Below, piece by piece: positions 1 to 12,500 of a DNA stretch of 52,456 bases (within the stretch, counting starts at the first letter, position 1; each line of letters begins with the position of its first letter). The position numbers were made by a program, and so were the translations under genes. This DNA is from Mastigamoeba balamuthi (taxonomy: Eukaryota; Evosea; Mastigamoebida; Mastigamoebidae), in NCBI GenBank assembly GCA_902651635.1, contig CACRSC010000068.1, positions 124,718 to 177,173 of the forward strand. Direction: 5' to 3'. Below the pieces are notes generated by a model. That model was not told where the DNA came from, did not search any database, and saw only the letters and a program-made list of their open reading frames with translations.

Positions 1-207
1 CCCCCCTCCCCCACTCCGCCGCCGTCTGCACAGGTGACCCACCACGGCCGGAGCGGAAATCAACAATAACGTTGCTATTCGCTTGGTTCAATAGACGACA
101 TGCCACGCGTTTCCGAGTTCATCGTGGGTACTTGATCAGGTAGTCGAAGAAGATAACTTTTGTCTTGACGAAGAAAAAGTTCATACATTCTGATGAGCGG
201 GTCTCGA
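1..207. other. window edge / 3' flank, no gene seen
   Basis: No open frame with coding character is visible here. It lies downstream of the stop codon of the membrane glycoprotein gene on the minus strand and probably holds its 3' UTR. The base composition is less GC-rich than the neighbouring exons. Confidence 0.5.
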
Positions 208-2274
208 TTATCGTGCCTCCTGTTGATGCTCTTCAGAAGCGGTGTTGCAGTTCCCTAAACTATCTGTGGAAATGAGCCAACTGTCGGGAACGTTGGAGAC
301 CTTGTTGTCCTCGCCAGGTTGCTTGGATACGAGCCAGCTCCTAGGGACCTCTTGAGGTGTATCTGCTGTGCAGCTGACTAAGGAACACTCGGAGGGTCCG
401 AGCGATTTTGTGCTCTGGAATTGCACTTGCTGACGCCCTCGTCTTCTCCAGACCCTACAGAACAAATGCAATGAGTGGAAGCTCAGTGTGCGTACCGTTT
501 TGAACTCACCGGCAGCTCACAGCGGTCAGCACGGCTAGTAGGGCGCTGGCTGAGACAGTAGGCACCACAGAGACCAGAATAATAGTAGCACGGTTCCCCT
601 CGTCTCTCGCGTTGTTGGTCCCTGAGTACGCGCTGTGCTCCTTCTCATTCTCCTCCTCCGAGCTCGTGCTCACCTGAGAGTTGTGCTCTATCGTTTGTTG
701 CAGGTCAGTAGCTGAATCACACTGAGTGAGATGAGACCGACCACTTATGGTGTTGTCCCCGGACAGCCGCCCTGAAGTGCTTGTGGAGATCGACGTCGCG
801 TTTGTTGTGTTTGTTGTGTTGGCTGTCAGGGCCTTCGGCTTTACAGCTGGGGGCACGACTTTGATGAGGCCGTAGTCCGTGTCGATCTTCTTGCCGATGT
901 CGCTGGACAGCAGGTCGCCGTCCTCGGACTCGACGGCCACGACGAGCACGTTCCAGTCGTCCGAGCTAACGACGACCTGCACCAGAATCGTGGCGTTCTC
1001 TTCACAGGTGACGACGTCCGCGAGCCTGACAAGGCCGACGGCGAGCTGCGCCATCTCGTCGACGACGGCTGCTGCGTCGGTCTCGTTGGTCGCGTTGAGC
1101 AGCCGCATCTGCCCCTGCACAAAGTACACCTGACGCGGCCCCGGGTGGCCGTCGGTCACTGTCGAGTGCAGGTCACCGGCGGCGACGTGGGCGCCCGCCG
1201 CGGCGTAGAAGCACCGCCAGGCGCGGCCCGCGTAGTTGTCGATGGGGGCCGCGGAGGCAGCGGAGAGCCCGTTGGACCTGTCGCACGTGTAGGGGGCGAG
1301 GCCGCGCTCGTAGGCCGCAGAGGCCCTGGCGATCCAGCTGGTCCCGAAGTACCGCACCCATGTGACGTTGCTCGACGCCAGGAGCGCCCAGCGCACGACG
1401 TCGGCGCTCTGCAGCGACGTGCCGTAGCGGACTGTTTCGCGGGAGGTGAGCAGCAGGAAGAAGTCACCGCTGGCCCGGCTGCGCATAGGGTTGGGCCCCA
1501 CCCACACGGCGGACGCAGCCCACGGGAGGGAGGCTGCCGAGAGCAGGACGGCGTCCCTGGGGCTCGGGGCCGAGAGGTTCCGCCAGCGCACGTCGGTGCC
1601 GTTGCCCCAGAAGAGGATCTCGTGGCCCCTGTGCAGCAGCACAGTCGGCCTCGGGCTCTCGCGGCCCTCGCAGGTCACTACGACACCGCGGTCTTCCCAC
1701 GTGGCGTTCTGGGTCGGGTCCTGCGCGACAGCGAGGCAGACGCCCGAGCGGTTCCGTGGAGGGTCGAAGGCACATCCGTAGAAGACGCGATACAGACCCG
1801 CAGCATCAACGGAGACCGTGAACGACCCCAGATACACGCCAGGTGGGGGATCCCACACCGGGGAGGGGTCTTCGAACTCGTCGGAATCGGCGTCGTATGC
1901 GCTGAACGCGATGGCCGGCCCTCTGGCCGCAGGGGACCGGGGTGCACTGCCCCGCGGGCCCCGCCTCGCAGTATGAGACCCGCAGCAGAAGCCCCGATCT
2001 GCCCTGCGTGGCCGCGCCACCAGCGACCCACACTGGGCTGTTGCACTACGGTAGGCGAGTGGGAATGTGCGTGGATCAATCCCCGTTCGTTGCTTGCGGA
2101 GCAATAGTCGGGCCGGACCTGTGCGAAGGCGCCGCTGCTGTTGGGCAGGTCGCTGCTGATCGCGGGGCGGCTCGAATGCCGCAGAAACTGCAGCTCGTAG
2201 CGCAGCTCGCCGGCTACACCCGGTGCTGCGCACGCGAGCGCCAGCAAGATGGCACACTTGACGGCGGACGCCAT
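208..2274 (-). CDS. secreted/type I membrane glycoprotein, unknown function
   Basis: Four exons on the minus strand: 2274-2119, 2003-1948, 1901-510 and 454-208. Introns are GT-AG (115, 46 and 55 bp) and phases close to a protein of about 616 residues. The start was chosen because a typical signal peptide follows (MASAVKCAILLALACAAPG). The ectodomain has many N-x-S/T sites and a pattern of W/F/Y-G motifs that loosely resembles glycoside-hydrolase-like beta-propellers, but I do not recognise the family. A Thr/Ser/Asn-rich stalk precedes one membrane span (about residues 508-532). The last intron lies right after the span, and the next exon supplies the basic stop-transfer RVWRRRGR and a tail of about 80 residues with no known domain. 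It reads as frameshifted unless the two 5' introns are removed. Its start is only 135 bp downstream of the receptor kinase stop on the same strand. Function unknown. Confidence 0.75.
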
Positions 2275-2409
2275 CTCTCACAAAAGAGATGAAAAAGCTG
2301 TGCAATGCGGTTGCGACGCTATTTTTATCCCGAAAGAAAAATGCGGGGTTGATCTTCTTCGTCTTCGCCAGATAGGGCAGTGCACTTTGGCGCACCAAGA
2401 GGCACGGCG

Positions 2410-5400
2410 TCACGTGCGGTGCTTCCACGCCTCGGAGACTAGGAGCTCAACAGTGTTGAAGTCGGGGCGCTCCTCCTGGCTCTGCGCCCAGCACTTGCGG
2501 ATGAGGTCTGCCACGGGGCACTCGGGAACGTCGAGGCGACTGCCATCGGACACGAAACGAGTGATGGCGAACTGGTTCTCGAACGTCTCGTAGGGGACCT
2601 CTTCGGTGACCAGCTCCAACAGCGTCACGCCGTACGAGTACACGTCGGCCTTGGGCCCGTACGGGTTGTTGGCGATAATCTGCCCAAGCCATTCAAGTTA
2701 GTGACTTCAGAACCGAAGTCTTGAATACGATTACGACGCGCAAGGCAGAGTAACGATGTTCGCCAACACTGAGAAATTGCTCCATTCTCAAACGGAGAAT
2801 ACTGGAACTAAGTTGTGCCCAGCAATAAAATCGCGAGGGAAAAGGAAGGCAAAAGGTACCTCGGGGGCCATGTAGATTGGAGTGCCCACGCCATTGGTGT
2901 ACTTGGAGGCCTCGTCGTCTGCGGTCGTCCTCGCGGACCCGAAGTCGGTGAGCTTGGCGTTGACCTTTGAGGCGCCGAGCGAGAAGAGCAGCAGGTTTCC
3001 GGGCTTGAGGTCCCTGTGCAGAATGCCGTTGTTGTGCAGCACCTGCATGCCCCTCGCACAGTCCAGCGCTATCTTGACCTTGAGCTTCATAGAGAGCTCT
3101 CCCTTCTTGGGGTGTATGTGGTTGCTGACGCTGCCGAGCGGCGCGTACTCTGCGCAGAGACCACTTAGTTCAGAAGATGCGCACTAGCACTTACCCATTA
3201 TCAGTTTCGTTGTGCTATCGCGCGTAATGGTGCCGTAGAACGTGACGATATAGGGCGAGCGTATGGCGTTGAGGACCTCGATCTCGCGGCGGAACTCGAG
3301 CATGTCGTCCGTGTGCAGCAGCGCCGCGTGCATCTCCTTGATGGCCACGGCGTTGCGCCTCCACGTGCCCCTGCTGATCATGCCGCACCCGCCCTTGGCG
3401 ATGACGGAGTCCACGGCGACCTCGTCCCAGTCCAGCTTGGTGGACGGGCCTCCGGTGCCGCTGAATGGCAGCAGCGCGTGGCCGACGCTCTCGCGGACCA
3501 CTGCGATCGCCCCCGCGAACTCTGCAGTGCAATTCGCGGCCAGCTTGGCGCAGAAGCGGGAATAGCCTCCGGGGGCGATGGTGGCGCGCTCGGGGGATAC
3601 GGTCACAGTGCACTTGGCCTCCGGGAGCGGCGCAGGCTGGAACGTTACGACCGCAGCATCGGTGTGATGCGAGTTCCTGAGAATGAACTCGCACGAGCCC
3701 ACGGGGCCGTCCACCGCGACGACACCGAAGTTGAGGGCCGAGGGCGATGCCGAGACACGCATGGGGCTGGCTCCGAGCGCGAGGGCAGCGCCCAGCTCGG
3801 GAATCGGGCACATGGCTACGGGGTTCATTTCGATCGGCCGCATCGCGCGCTGCTTCGGCCTCCTGCTCCGCCTGCGCGACACCACGAGGAGCGCCAGCGC
3901 AGCGGCGCACAGGAGGAGCAGGCCGCCCCCGCCTCCAGCAGAGATGGCGACGATGGCCCACCGCGGAAAGTCGCTGCCGTCGGTGGGACCCAACGCGCAC
4001 ACTTGGCCTTCCGAGACGCAGAGACCGGCGGACTGCGAGGCCGGGCACCACGCGCAGCGGTCCAGCTGCCCGCAAGACGACTGCAGATGGCAGGAGGAGG
4101 CCTCCGTGAGACGTGGGGTGAGCGCCTGTAATGCGCACGTTGGACGCAACCTGCGCGCACGAGACGCAGATCATCGAAGTGCTGAAGCACTGGCGCACAG
4201 CGGCGCACCACGCGCACGCGGGCGCCCCTGAGCACTCCTGCAGCGAGTCCCCCACCGGCACGTCAGGAGGTGCCCCGGCGCAGTGATGAGAGCTCGAGAG
4301 GGGTGCGGGACTCACTTGCTCCTGCAGCGAGCTGCAGGGAGGGCAGCAGAGGCCCGAGGATCGACGGCGCGAGCACGAGCGCGTGCCGTTGCACCAGCCG
4401 CACCCCTGCGAGCACTGCGCCTCGTCCGCCCCTGCGCAGTCGCACGCCGGGCCCGCGGACGATGCGATGACGCAGGCGCCCGCGCGCGTGCACCACGCGC
4501 AGCCCGGGGCCGACGCGCAGAGGTCCGTGGCGTTGAGGTCCGCGCACACGGGGCACTCGGACGCGTTGGCGACGCACTGCTGCTGCGCCGCGCACCACGC
4601 GCACGTTCCGGCGGCACCGCACGCGTGCTCGGGGAGACCACTGCACGGCGTGCACGCGGCGTCGGCAGCGGCGCACTGCGAGGATGCGTTGCACAGCGCG
4701 CAGCCGCCGAGGGCGCACGACGACGGCGACGGCGAGCGCTCGGGGCACTGCGGGCACGAGGCGTCGGTGGCTTGGCACCGCAGCGCGCTCTGGCACCACC
4801 TGCAGCCTGGGCTGTGCGCGTAGCAATCGGTCCTGTTGGCCCCGGCGCCGAGCTCGCACGTCAGCCCCGCGGAGGCGGCGACGCAGCCGTCGTCGTACTG
4901 CGACCACTCGCAGCCCGCGTACAGCGCGCAGGCGCCTCGCTCGAGGTCCGCGCACCGGGGGCACTCTGCCAGGGCCCGCGCGGAGCACTGGCGCGTCGAG
5001 CTGCACCACCTGCAGGGGCTGAGGCAGCGCTGCTGCGTGCGGTTGGAGCACTCGAGGCAGCCCGCGCCCGCGTCCGCGCACTGGGAGGTGCTGAAGCACC
5101 ACGAGCACTGCCGCGAGCCCAGGCACTCGGACGAGTTCTTGGCACTGCAGACGTCCTCTGGCAGTGGATACCCGTCAACGCGCGAGAGGGGGAGGAGAGA
5201 GGCCGTACCGACGCAGTTAAGGCTCACTGGCCTCGTCGGCCTGTACTTTGGGAGGCACAGCGCCGTCTCTGGGTTGCAGCCCACGCCGTTGAGCTCGCAC
5301 TGCTCGTCGCGCTCGAGCACGCCGTTGCCGTGCACGGCGCCTTAGAGAGGAGGGAGCGAGTGAGACCGCGCAGCACGACGCGGAGTGTTCTGCGTGCATT

Positions 5401-8400
5401 TCTCCTGCTTATACTTACAGTAGTCCTTGTACCAGCTGCACGTGTCGCACTTTGTCGGATCGCACTGGGCAACGTCCACCACTGAGCTACAGTCTGCGTT
5501 GATTGGTCAGAGGTCAGCGCGCGTAGGAGGTGGGTGAGCCCGCACCGAGGCAGTTGCCGAGGCTGGTGCAGTGGTACTTGCACCACGTGCACTGGTAGGC
5601 CCCCGAGCACGCGGTGCCGTTGGGGTACGCAGAGCACGCAGGGCAGCGCTCCGCCTGGCACCGCGCGTTACCGCACCAGTTGCACCCGCTGGCCCCCTGG
5701 CAGAGCGCCTGACTCTGGTTGAACGTGCTGCACGCTGCACCGGGAGAGGGGAGAGAAGGAGCACGTGAGCCACTCGCGCGCTCCAAGCAGCCTGAAGCGC
5801 TGGTGTGTGGGTACCCGGGCAGTGCCCCTCGTCCGCACAGAGGCCGTTTCCACACCAGTCACACGCAGCGTCCGAGCAGCTCTCCCTCGACGTGTACGTG
5901 CTGCACCCTGTCCAGGAAGTTTGTTCAGGCGTGTAAAACGGTCGAGTGTGGATGGCAGACTTACTGGGGCACGTCTGGTTGCACAGGCCGTTGCCGCACC
6001 ACCGACACCCGGGGGCCTGCGGGCACCTGGCGCTATCGTAGGCGCTGCAGCGCGGGCAACTTCCCTTGGCAGAGCACTTGCCCAGGCCGCACCACTCGCA
6101 GCCGACCGCCGCCGCGCATGCCTTGCCGTCGCTGAACGAGGAGCATGCAGGGCACTTCCCGGGGTAGCCGCACGAGTTGCCGCACCACTGGCACTCGGGC
6201 GACTTGCATGAGGACTCTGTGGGCAGGCTGGGGCACACTGCAGGAAAAGGAAGGAACTGTGAGGGGCCAGGAAGGGCACTGCGAGTGCTGTTGCTGCTGC
6301 ACCTGGGCACGAGGAGCTGCATACAGACGAGTTCGAGCACCAGCGGCAGCCCGCGCCGCCGCACTTGAGCGGGTCCTTCCAGTAGTTGCAGCCTGCCAGC
6401 CGTTGTCAGCTAGGGGAGCAGACGGCGTGGTCTGTGTGTTACCTGGGCACGCAGCGGAACACATGCCGTTGCCGCACCACGAGCAGCCTGTGGCCCCCTT
6501 GCACTTCTGCGGGTCCGCGTTGAACGAGGGGCACGCTGCGCTCTGCGTCAGTGAATGGCTGGCCCTTTGCTTGCGCCGCACCGGGGCAGGTGGCGCTGCA
6601 GAGGCCGTTGCCGCACCAGCGGCACTGCATCGTCCCGTTGAAGTGCCGGCTGCACTGCGTGCTGTCGTACGTGCTGCACCCTAAGAAGGCCGTGGCTGAG
6701 AATGGGCGCAGAGAGAACTGTAGGTACCTGGGCAGTTGTCCGTCTGGCACGTGCTGCCACACCAGTTGCACGCCGGCTGCGCCTTAAGGCATAGAGACGC
6801 GTTGCTGCTGTATGCACTGCACGCTACGATTGTGGTGTCCCTAAGTGCCTGCAAGCAACCCGCCAATGCGAGTGGGGACACTTACAAGGGCAGTCGGTGC
6901 TTCTGCAGTCGTTTCCGCACCAGTTGCACTTGGCAGACGTACACTGGCCGCGCTGCTTGTAGAAGGAGCAGGCTGGAGCGGGGGAGTTAGGTACTCAAAG
7001 CGGAGTAGTAGCGCACCGGGGCAGGAGTCCTTGAAGCATCCGCTGCCACACCACACGCAGCCACCACTGGCGCCGCGGCACTTGTCCAGCGTGCCGTAGG
7101 ACGAGCACTCTGGGGTCCAGCGGTCAGGTTACGCCACGGCGCAGAGCGGACGGAGGGAGGGAAGCGCGTACGCGGGCACGTGGAGGAGCAGAGGTCGTTT
7201 CCGCACCAATTGCAGTCGGTGGCGCCTCCGCACTGGCTCTGCGACCGGTTGAAGGCCGAGCACGCTGCTCTGTGGTCAGCGAGTGCGAGCGGGTGCCGGG
7301 CGACTCACGGGGGCACTGCGTGGAGCACAGGTCGTTGCCGCACCAGCTGCAGGACTGTCCCCTCGCTGGATGTGCTTCGCTGCACGCGCTGCTCTTGGTG
7401 TTGAACACGGAGCAGTCTACAGAGCGCAGGGGAGAGAGGAGGGAAGCCACTGAGTGCCGGTGAAGCTGGAGTGCTCCACAGCGCATCTAGAGCGCACCAG
7501 GGCAGCGGGCACTGCACTGCCCGTTCCCACACCACGTGCACTGTGTGTTCGAGTTGTCGAAGGCGCCCTCGCAGGCATCGTCTGCGTACTTGGCGCAGTC
7601 TGGGAAGCCGCAGAAACCGGCATGAGAACAGAATGGGAGGAGGTGCGGTGTGTGTGGTCTGCAAGGAGCGGCGGACCTGGGCACTTCATCGAGGGCTGGC
7701 ATAGCGAGTTGCCGCACCACGAGCACAGCTTCCCGGGCTGCGATACGTCCTGTGCGTTCCTGCAGAGGGAGCTCTGTGCATACGAGTCGCACTGGGGGCA
7801 CGGGTCCTCGCGCGTGTTGCACGTGGCGCCGCACCAGTTGCAGCGCCCAGACGCGGTGCACTCCTGCTGGTTCCTGTACGAGTCGCAGGCTGCAGGCGGC
7901 CCGGCCCGCATGAGGTCACGTGTGGATTGGGATTGGCGGCGAGAGGGGGAGGCGTACTGGGGCACGTGTTGGCGCACGTGTTGCCACACCACTTGCACCC
8001 CGTGGCGCCATTGCACGACGACGGGTCTCCGTACGCGTTGCACACTGGTAATGGGGGATGAGAACGAACCCGTATGCTCCGCTCTCGTTTTGCAACAAAC
8101 GAATCGTAGTGCTGTTGACTTCGTTTTTGGCGAAGTGGAAGGGGCCCAAAAACGTGCAAACACCGCGGGGAGTCCAGAGCAGATGCGAGGGAGGGGCGGC
8201 GCACTCGGGCAGTTCTGCTTGAAGCACTTGGAGCCGCACCACACGCACGACGTGGCGTTGGCGCACGTGCGCGGGTCCGTCCACGTGGCGCAGTCGGGGC
8301 AGGACTTTGCCTGGCTGACGCACCCCGCAGTGCCGCCGCACCACTGGCAGCCCACGTCAGAGCACTGCTGCGCGCTGCGACCAGTGCACGCTGCGTTCGG

Positions 8401-8977
8401 TAGCCCACAAGCCCCCGAGTCGAGTCGGTCGGTTACGATAACAGGGTGGTGCGGGAAGGGTGACGAAAGCGGTGAAAAAAACCGAGTGAAAACCGACGAG
8501 GGAGTTCGGGTCCCCCGGTGTGGGCAACGGACATGGGCAGGCCGAGGCGGTGGCGCGGCAGCACACCTGGTCCGCGCCGCACCACTTGCACTCGGGGCGC
8601 GCAGTGCACGCGGAGCTCGACGACACGTCCGAGCACTCTGCAAGCGCCCGCAGGCGGAAACCCGGCAGGTCAGCGAGTTTTCGTTCGTTTCTCTGCCGGC
8701 GTCTTTTCAACAGGCGCCGCCCCGGCGGGAAGCCCGAGCGATGTGCAGAGGCCTCGGGAGCAGCGCAACTTGAGCCGGGGAGGCAGACGGAATCGACCGA
8801 GGAGCCGCCGGAACCGGTGCAGACGCGGCCCGCGGGGCAGTCGAGCCAGCCGGTGAAGGCGGGGCCTGTGCGGTAGTACTTGGCCTCGAGCGAGCAGTCC
8901 GTGGGCGAGCACGCGAAGGTGTCCGCGCGGGCCGAGGCGAGGGCCGCGGCGAGCACGAGGGCGGGTGCCGCTCGCAT
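2410..8977 (-). CDS. receptor-like TKL protein kinase with ~30 PSI-like Cys modules
   Basis: A 23-exon gene; summed exons give about 1615 residues. Order: signal peptide (MRAAPALVLAAALASARA), about 30 short Cys modules of the type C-S-x-Y...C...G-C-x-W-C-G-N...C-P, one membrane span near residues 1175-1200 followed by SRRRSRRPK, a beta-sandwich MSP/ASH-like domain near 1225-1330, then a kinase domain to the C-terminus. The kinase has VAIK, HRDLKPGN, DFG and, across an intron, APE, so it looks active. The TKL assignment rests on overall motif style. Exons are 8977-8770, 8637-8533, 8390-8205, 8044-7958, 7889-7677, 7599-7498, 7416-7309, 7264-7172, 7109-7017, 6972-6886, 6823-6728, 6680-6582, 6535-6443, 6392-6303, 6237-5965, 5907-5815, 5734-5546, 5493-5419, 5340-4316, 4237-4151, 4080-3195, 3149-2860 and 2679-2410. 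Exons 2-18 are all multiples of three. An extra-cysteine segment with GNGVLE interrupts the modules near 5340. The ligand is unknown; similar receptors are abundant in Entamoeba-type amoebae. Confidence 0.88.
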
Positions 8978-9181
8978 GCGGAAGCGAAAGTGGGACGGCG
9001 GTGGCGTTTACGGGCAACTTTGCCTGTGGGGAAAACTGTGCGATCTGGTGCACAATATCTGTGTTGTCTCGGGAATCGGCGCAGCTAGACAGCCACTACT
9101 AGTAGACTCTTCTTGCCCCTGAGCGTGCAGTGGCTGGTTGGAGCCATGGCTTGGCAATCGGAGGGTTGGTGGGTTATAAAA

Positions 9182-9255
9182 TGGTTCGACTGGGGTTCGA
9201 ACCCAGGACCCTACGCGTGTGAGGCGTATGATATAACCAACTAATCTATCGAACC
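9182..9255 (-). tRNA. tRNA-Val (anticodon CAC)
   Basis: The minus strand folds into a full cloverleaf. The acceptor stem GGTTCGA pairs with TCGAACC, with A as discriminator. The anticodon stem TACGC/GCGTA encloses loop CTCACAC, giving anticodon CAC (reads GTG). The T stem CTGGG/CCCAG encloses TTCGAAC, which also serves as the B box. No intron; CCA is not encoded; a short T run follows. Confidence 0.93.
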
Positions 9256-9571
9256 CTTCACAGGGAACTACATGAGAAACAGGCATGTAAAACCTGAGGA
9301 AAAACACAGGGCCTTGTTTGTGTTTCGTCAGTTCCCTGCGGGTGGAAAGAGAGAGGGTCAGTCAGTGGGGGGTGGGAAAAGGTAATTCACAAAGGTGGTT
9401 GATGTGGCTGTATAATGACGTGTCTCTGGTGAGTTTCTGTTTGGGTGCAGTTGCTGCTGTTCCGGCCAAGTCAGAGAGAAAAAAAGCGGAGGGCCTCGCC
9501 GCTGCCGCTGCTGCCGCTGCCGCTCTGCTGCCGGTGGCCCCCGTGCCGCCGTTCCGCCGCCAAGACCTGCC
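9256..9571. other. intergenic, no gene seen
   Basis: Spacer between tRNA-Val and the 3' end of the ankyrin/lectin gene. It contains AG-rich stretches and a run of GCC/GCT triplets near 9497-9530, with no supported coding region. Confidence 0.5.
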
Positions 9572-12500
9572 CTAGCTCTTGATGAAGGACCAGCACTGGT
9601 TGTACTGCCCGTGCGGGGGGTAGATGATCATCCTGTTGCCGTGGGCCGCGCCGCCGAAGATGTCGAGGACGACCTGCGCCTGCTTGAGCTTGATCATCGT
9701 GCCGTCAAACGACCACCGCTGGCTGCCCGACCTGTTGCGGCTCCTCGCGTTGCGCGGGCCCGCGACGACGTCGGCGCAGTAGCCCAGCGAGCGGCCCTTG
9801 ACCTCGAGCGCCAGCCCGCTGAGCTTGTTGACGACGCACTCGCCCTCGAACCGCCAGAGCTGGCTCTCCTCGGTGGGCGTCAGGCGCTTGCAGGCGACGA
9901 CGTGCCTGCGGCGCGAGCAGCCCGTGCCCGGCTGCTGCGTCAGCACGAGGCCCGACTGGTTCTCGATCCAGAACCAGCCGTCCCACCCCTCGTGGCCCAC
10001 GCTGGGCTCGCCCGCGTCGTGCACGGGCGTCGTCGGCGGGCTCTCGATGACCAGCGACGGGTTCTCGCGCGCCAGGCCGCGGGCCTCGAGCCACCGCGAG
10101 ATCTCGAGGTTCCCCGCGATGACCGCCTCGCAGTGCGCCATCCGCACGTCGCGCGCGCAGAGGCCGTAGCGCGTCACGAGCCACTGGACGACCTCGAGGT
10201 GCCCCTCGCTGCAGGCGCCGCGCACGGCGCTGTTGTCCTCGGCCCGCGCGTCGTCGCTCGTCAGCCCAAAGTGCGCGTCGAGCCACGCGGCGACCTCGAG
10301 GTGCCCGTTCCAGCACGCCGAGCGCAGCGCGTCGTCGTCGTCGGCGCGCGCGTCGGCCGCGCAGAGGCCGAACGTCCCCGCGAGGTAGCGGCACATGTCG
10401 ACGTGGCCCGACTCGCAGGCCTTGCGGAACGCCGCGCAGCCGCCGGCGCGCACGTCGTCGGCGCCGAACCCGAAGCGCGCGACGAGCCACTCGACGAGGT
10501 AGACGTTGCCCGACGAGCACGCGCCCCGCAGCGCCGCGTTGTCGTTGGCCCGCGCGTCGGCGGCGCCCAGCGCGTACGCGTCGACGAGCGCGCGCGCCGT
10601 CGCGAGGTGCCCGTTGAGGCACGCGCCGAACAGCGCCGCGTTGTCCGACGACCGCGCGTCGTCGGCGACGAGCCCGCACTCGGCGCGCAGCACAGCGACG
10701 ACGGCCGCGTGGCCCTGGCAGCAGGCCCAGCAGAGCGCCTGCCGGTAGTCCTCGCGCTCGGGGTCCTCGGCCGGCGGCGCCCGCAGGCCGAACGCGCGCG
10801 CGAGCTCGACGACGATGCGCGTGCGGCCCTCGAGGCAGGCCTGCGCGAGCGCCGCGGCGCCGTCCGAGCGCGCGTCGGCCGCGTCGACGCCGTAGAGCGA
10901 CGCCAGCGCGCGGACGACGTGCAGGTGGCCGTTGCGGCAGGCGACCTGCAGGGCCTCGCGCAGCCCCGCGCGGAGCTCGGGCGGCGCGGGCCCGAAGCGG
11001 CGCGCGAGGTACTCGACGACGTGCGCGTGGCCGCTCTCGCAGGCGCCGCGCAGCGAGGCCACGTTCGAGGCGTAGGCGTCTGCGGGCCCGAGGCCCAGCG
11101 TGTCGGCCAGCCAGCGGACCGCCGGCATCTGCCCTGCGCGCGCCGCGCACTTGACGGCCTCGTTGTCGCAGTCGCGCGCGTCGTCGGCGCCGAGGCCGAA
11201 GCGCGCGACGAGCCACCGCGCGACGTCGACGTGGCCGTGCGAGCAGGCCCCGCGCAGCGCCGCGTTGCGCCGGGCGCGCGCGTCGTCGGGGCCCAGGCCG
11301 AACCTCTCCGCGAGCCACGCGGCGACGCGCAGGTGGCCGTTCTGGCACGCGCCCCGCAGCGCCGCGTCGTCGTCGGCGCGCGCGTCGTCGGGCGTCATCT
11401 CGAACGCCTCGGCGAGCCACCGCGCGACGTCGAGGTGGCCCCCGACGCAGGCGCCGACCAGCGGCCGCGCGCGCGCGTGGCGCAGGTCGCTGGGCCCCAG
11501 CGCGAACTCGCGGGCGACCCACTGGGCCAGCGAGAGGCTGCCGCCCCAGCACGCGCCGCACAGCTCCGCGAGGTCGTCGGCGATCACGTCCGCCCGTCGC
11601 AGGCCGAACCGCGCGACGAGCCACCGCGCGACGGGCTCGTGGCAGGCCTGGCAGGCCATGCGCAGGGCGTCGCAGCGGTTGTGGCGCGCGTCCGCGGGGC
11701 TCAGGCCCAGCGTCTCTGCGAGCCACTGCGCCTCCCGCAGGCGCCCCGCCACGCAGGCCGCGCTCAGCGCCGTCACAAAGGCCCGCGGCTGCTGCCGCCG
11801 CGCGTCGTCGGCGCCCAGCCCGAAGCGCGCGCAGAGCCACTCGAGGATGTGCACGTGGCCGCCCGACGCGGCCACCCGCATGGTCTCCGACTCCTGCCAG
11901 GCATGCGCGCAGTTTCCGGGAAACTACTGAGAAAATGGATCCAGGAACTCGAATTGGGAGGGTAAATCAATTGTACTCGGGCGCGGGCGTCCTGCGCGGT
12001 GAGGCCGAAGCGGTCGGCGAGCCACTGGGCGACGGCGAGGTGGCCCCCGGCGCAGGCCTCGATCAGCGCGCCGTTGTCGCGCGCGCGCGCGTCCGCGGGG
12101 CCGAACGAGAACTTGTCGGCCATCCAGCGGGCGGCCCCGAGGCTGCCGGCGCCGCAGGCCCACCGCAGGGCGCGGCACCCGCGCGCGCGTATGTCGTCCG
12201 CGGTCAGCCCGCACGTCGTGGCCAGCCACTCGAGCAGCACCACGTCGTCGGTCGTGCACGCGAGCCTCAGAGCGCTGACATGGAACCCGCGCATCGAGAC
12301 GGTTTCCTAGTCGGGGCAATTCAAAACGTGAATCGCCGATTCCCGATCGGGGCATACCGCATTAAACCGCGACACTGCACTATTGCCTTACAAGGCAGCC
12401 CGAGTTATTCCATTCGCGGAGAGGGAAACGCACCTGCGCAGAGGAGGACACGGCGGTGGTGGCCGAGCGCGGGAGGCCGAGGGTGAAGGCGTGCTCGGCG

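Noticed and set aside
1900-2120. Apparent two frameshifts in the membrane glycoprotein gene
   Set aside because: Removing GT-AG introns 2118-2004 and 1947-1902 restores a single frame with consistent phases, so no pseudogene or recoding is needed.
9611-11965. 784-codon open frame on the plus strand opposite the ankyrin/lectin gene
   Set aside because: Antisense shadow of a GC-rich repeat gene: Arg/Ala/Gly-rich, no domain, while the minus strand has clear repeats and a lectin domain.
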